From Ariolimax columbianus (taxonomy: Eukaryota; Mollusca; Gastropoda; Stylommatophora; Arionidae), in the NCBI GenBank assembly GCA_036924085.1, contig JAVGWX010000012.1:3773249-3837248 (forward strand): a stretch of DNA of 64,000 nt, given 5' to 3'. Every line of letters begins with the position of its first letter. The first letter of the stretch is position 1. Position numbers and translations under genes: made by a program. The notes under the pieces are model-generated. The model saw only the letters and a program-made list of their open reading frames with translations, did not search any database and was not told the DNA's origin. Shown here one piece after another: positions 63,431-64,000 of the stretch.

Positions 63431-63779
63431 GTAAACGACACTGGCTGCTAGTCAGGTGTTTGCTGTCGCTCAGTGGCGTGGGCATGCCAGTTTTTGTTCC
63501 CTTCAGTTGCATTTTATGATTAATTTGATTTGGCTTTTCTCAGTGTTGCCTGATTGATTGCCTCTAACATCGTTGTCGATTTTTGGTTATTAAATCAGAC
63601 GCCTCATTTGTGCCACGGGTATCGTCCAACAGATTAACCATTGTTGCAGTTGTATGTTGTAACACTTTGCACTTTGTTGTATGTGTTGCGTATGCTAAAT
63701 CTGTGGTTTATTTAGACTTTTCTGTCCATTTCAGATAGGATATTGCTTGTTGATGTAGTTGCAATCTGCCAAGCTTGCG

Positions 63780-64000
63780 TCAATCTTGATATCATCAGCT
63801 AGGCATTAAGGCAAAGGTAGTTCTATAGCAGACACTGCTGTCGAGGATGAGGTGTTATAGACTTCATTGTTTGAGTCCTAAGGTTTTTATGAGGTGGGGT
63901 AGCATGTTCCTTTTCTCAATGTCTGTCTGTTCTTAACAGCTGGGTTGACTTGAGCATGTTCTGGAGTTTTTACTTTGAGAACCGAACACTACCACTGTGC
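63780..64000. mobile_element. Dispersed repeat (copy 3, partial)
   Basis: Aligns to 55908-56075 (atagcagacactgctgtc, gaggatgaggtgttatagac, acagctgggttgacttgagc). Runs off the window end. 63431-63780 is unique intron. Confidence 0.5.

Overview
The window is a stretch of animal nuclear DNA lying almost entirely inside one large intron-rich gene on the + strand: a neurabin/spinophilin homologue (PPP1R9 family, a protein phosphatase 1 and actin scaffold). I could place 18 internal exons. All of them join in one reading frame, every junction has matching intron phase, and the total is 2339 nt (about 779 residues) if the first exon starts at 54. The gene enters and leaves the window incomplete: the actin-binding N-terminus lies upstream and the expected C-terminal SAM domain lies downstream. 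Exon order is acidic linker, PP1-docking RVxF segment (exons 2-3), PDZ domain (exons 4-6), linker (7-8), coiled coil (9-13), and Ser/Pro-rich tail (13-18). Protein similarity, the tRNA-derived SINE and the mix of RTE-like, CR1/Jockey-like and I-like LINEs and mariners fit a marine invertebrate, most likely a mollusc or other lophotrochozoan. That assignment is inference; nothing here fixes the species.

The introns are unusual. By my own tally about half of the 64 kb is tandem (minisatellite) repeat in more than 40 separate arrays, while coding sequence is under 4 percent. The largest are a nearly homogeneous 90-bp array at 10.68-17.09 kb (about 71 copies, ending about 40 bp before the PDZ exon), a 24-30-bp array at 31.7-33.7 kb (ending about 40 bp before exon 10) and a 26/28-bp array at 41.2-44.7 kb with a ~1.2-kb higher-order period. 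Many arrays lie against splice sites. Several are made of splice-junction sequence: 51-bp units carrying the exon 1 donor, 75-bp units carrying the exon 14 donor, 48-bp units carrying the exon 15 donor, a donor-like 15-bp array after exon 11, and a 42-bp array at 24.7-25.6 kb resembling the exon 8 acceptor. Other arrays grew from inside LINE reverse-transcriptase genes. Two arrays of the same 30-bp unit face each other (0.99-1.75 and 2.28-2.93 kb) and could fold into a long intronic hairpin.

Layout: 0-3.4 kb exon 1, inverted arrays, exon 2; 3.4-10.4 kb exon 3 and LINE copies with a SINE nested by a 10-bp target duplication; 10.5-17.1 kb 90-bp array; 17.1-21.7 kb PDZ exons 4-6 and arrays; 21.7-29.5 kb a foldback mariner, a dead mariner, exons 7-9; 29.5-33.9 kb arrays and exon 10; 34-39.5 kb a CR1-like LINE then an RTE-like LINE with three internal arrays; 40-46 kb coiled-coil exons 11-13; 46-49.4 kb an RNase H-containing LINE inserted in an array; 49.6-54.1 kb tail exons 14-17; 54-64 kb a long intron with dispersed repeats, then exon 18. 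I see no tRNA, rRNA, CRISPR or prokaryotic feature. The very long open frames over the arrays are side effects of repeat units whose length divides by three, or of units without stops, not genes.
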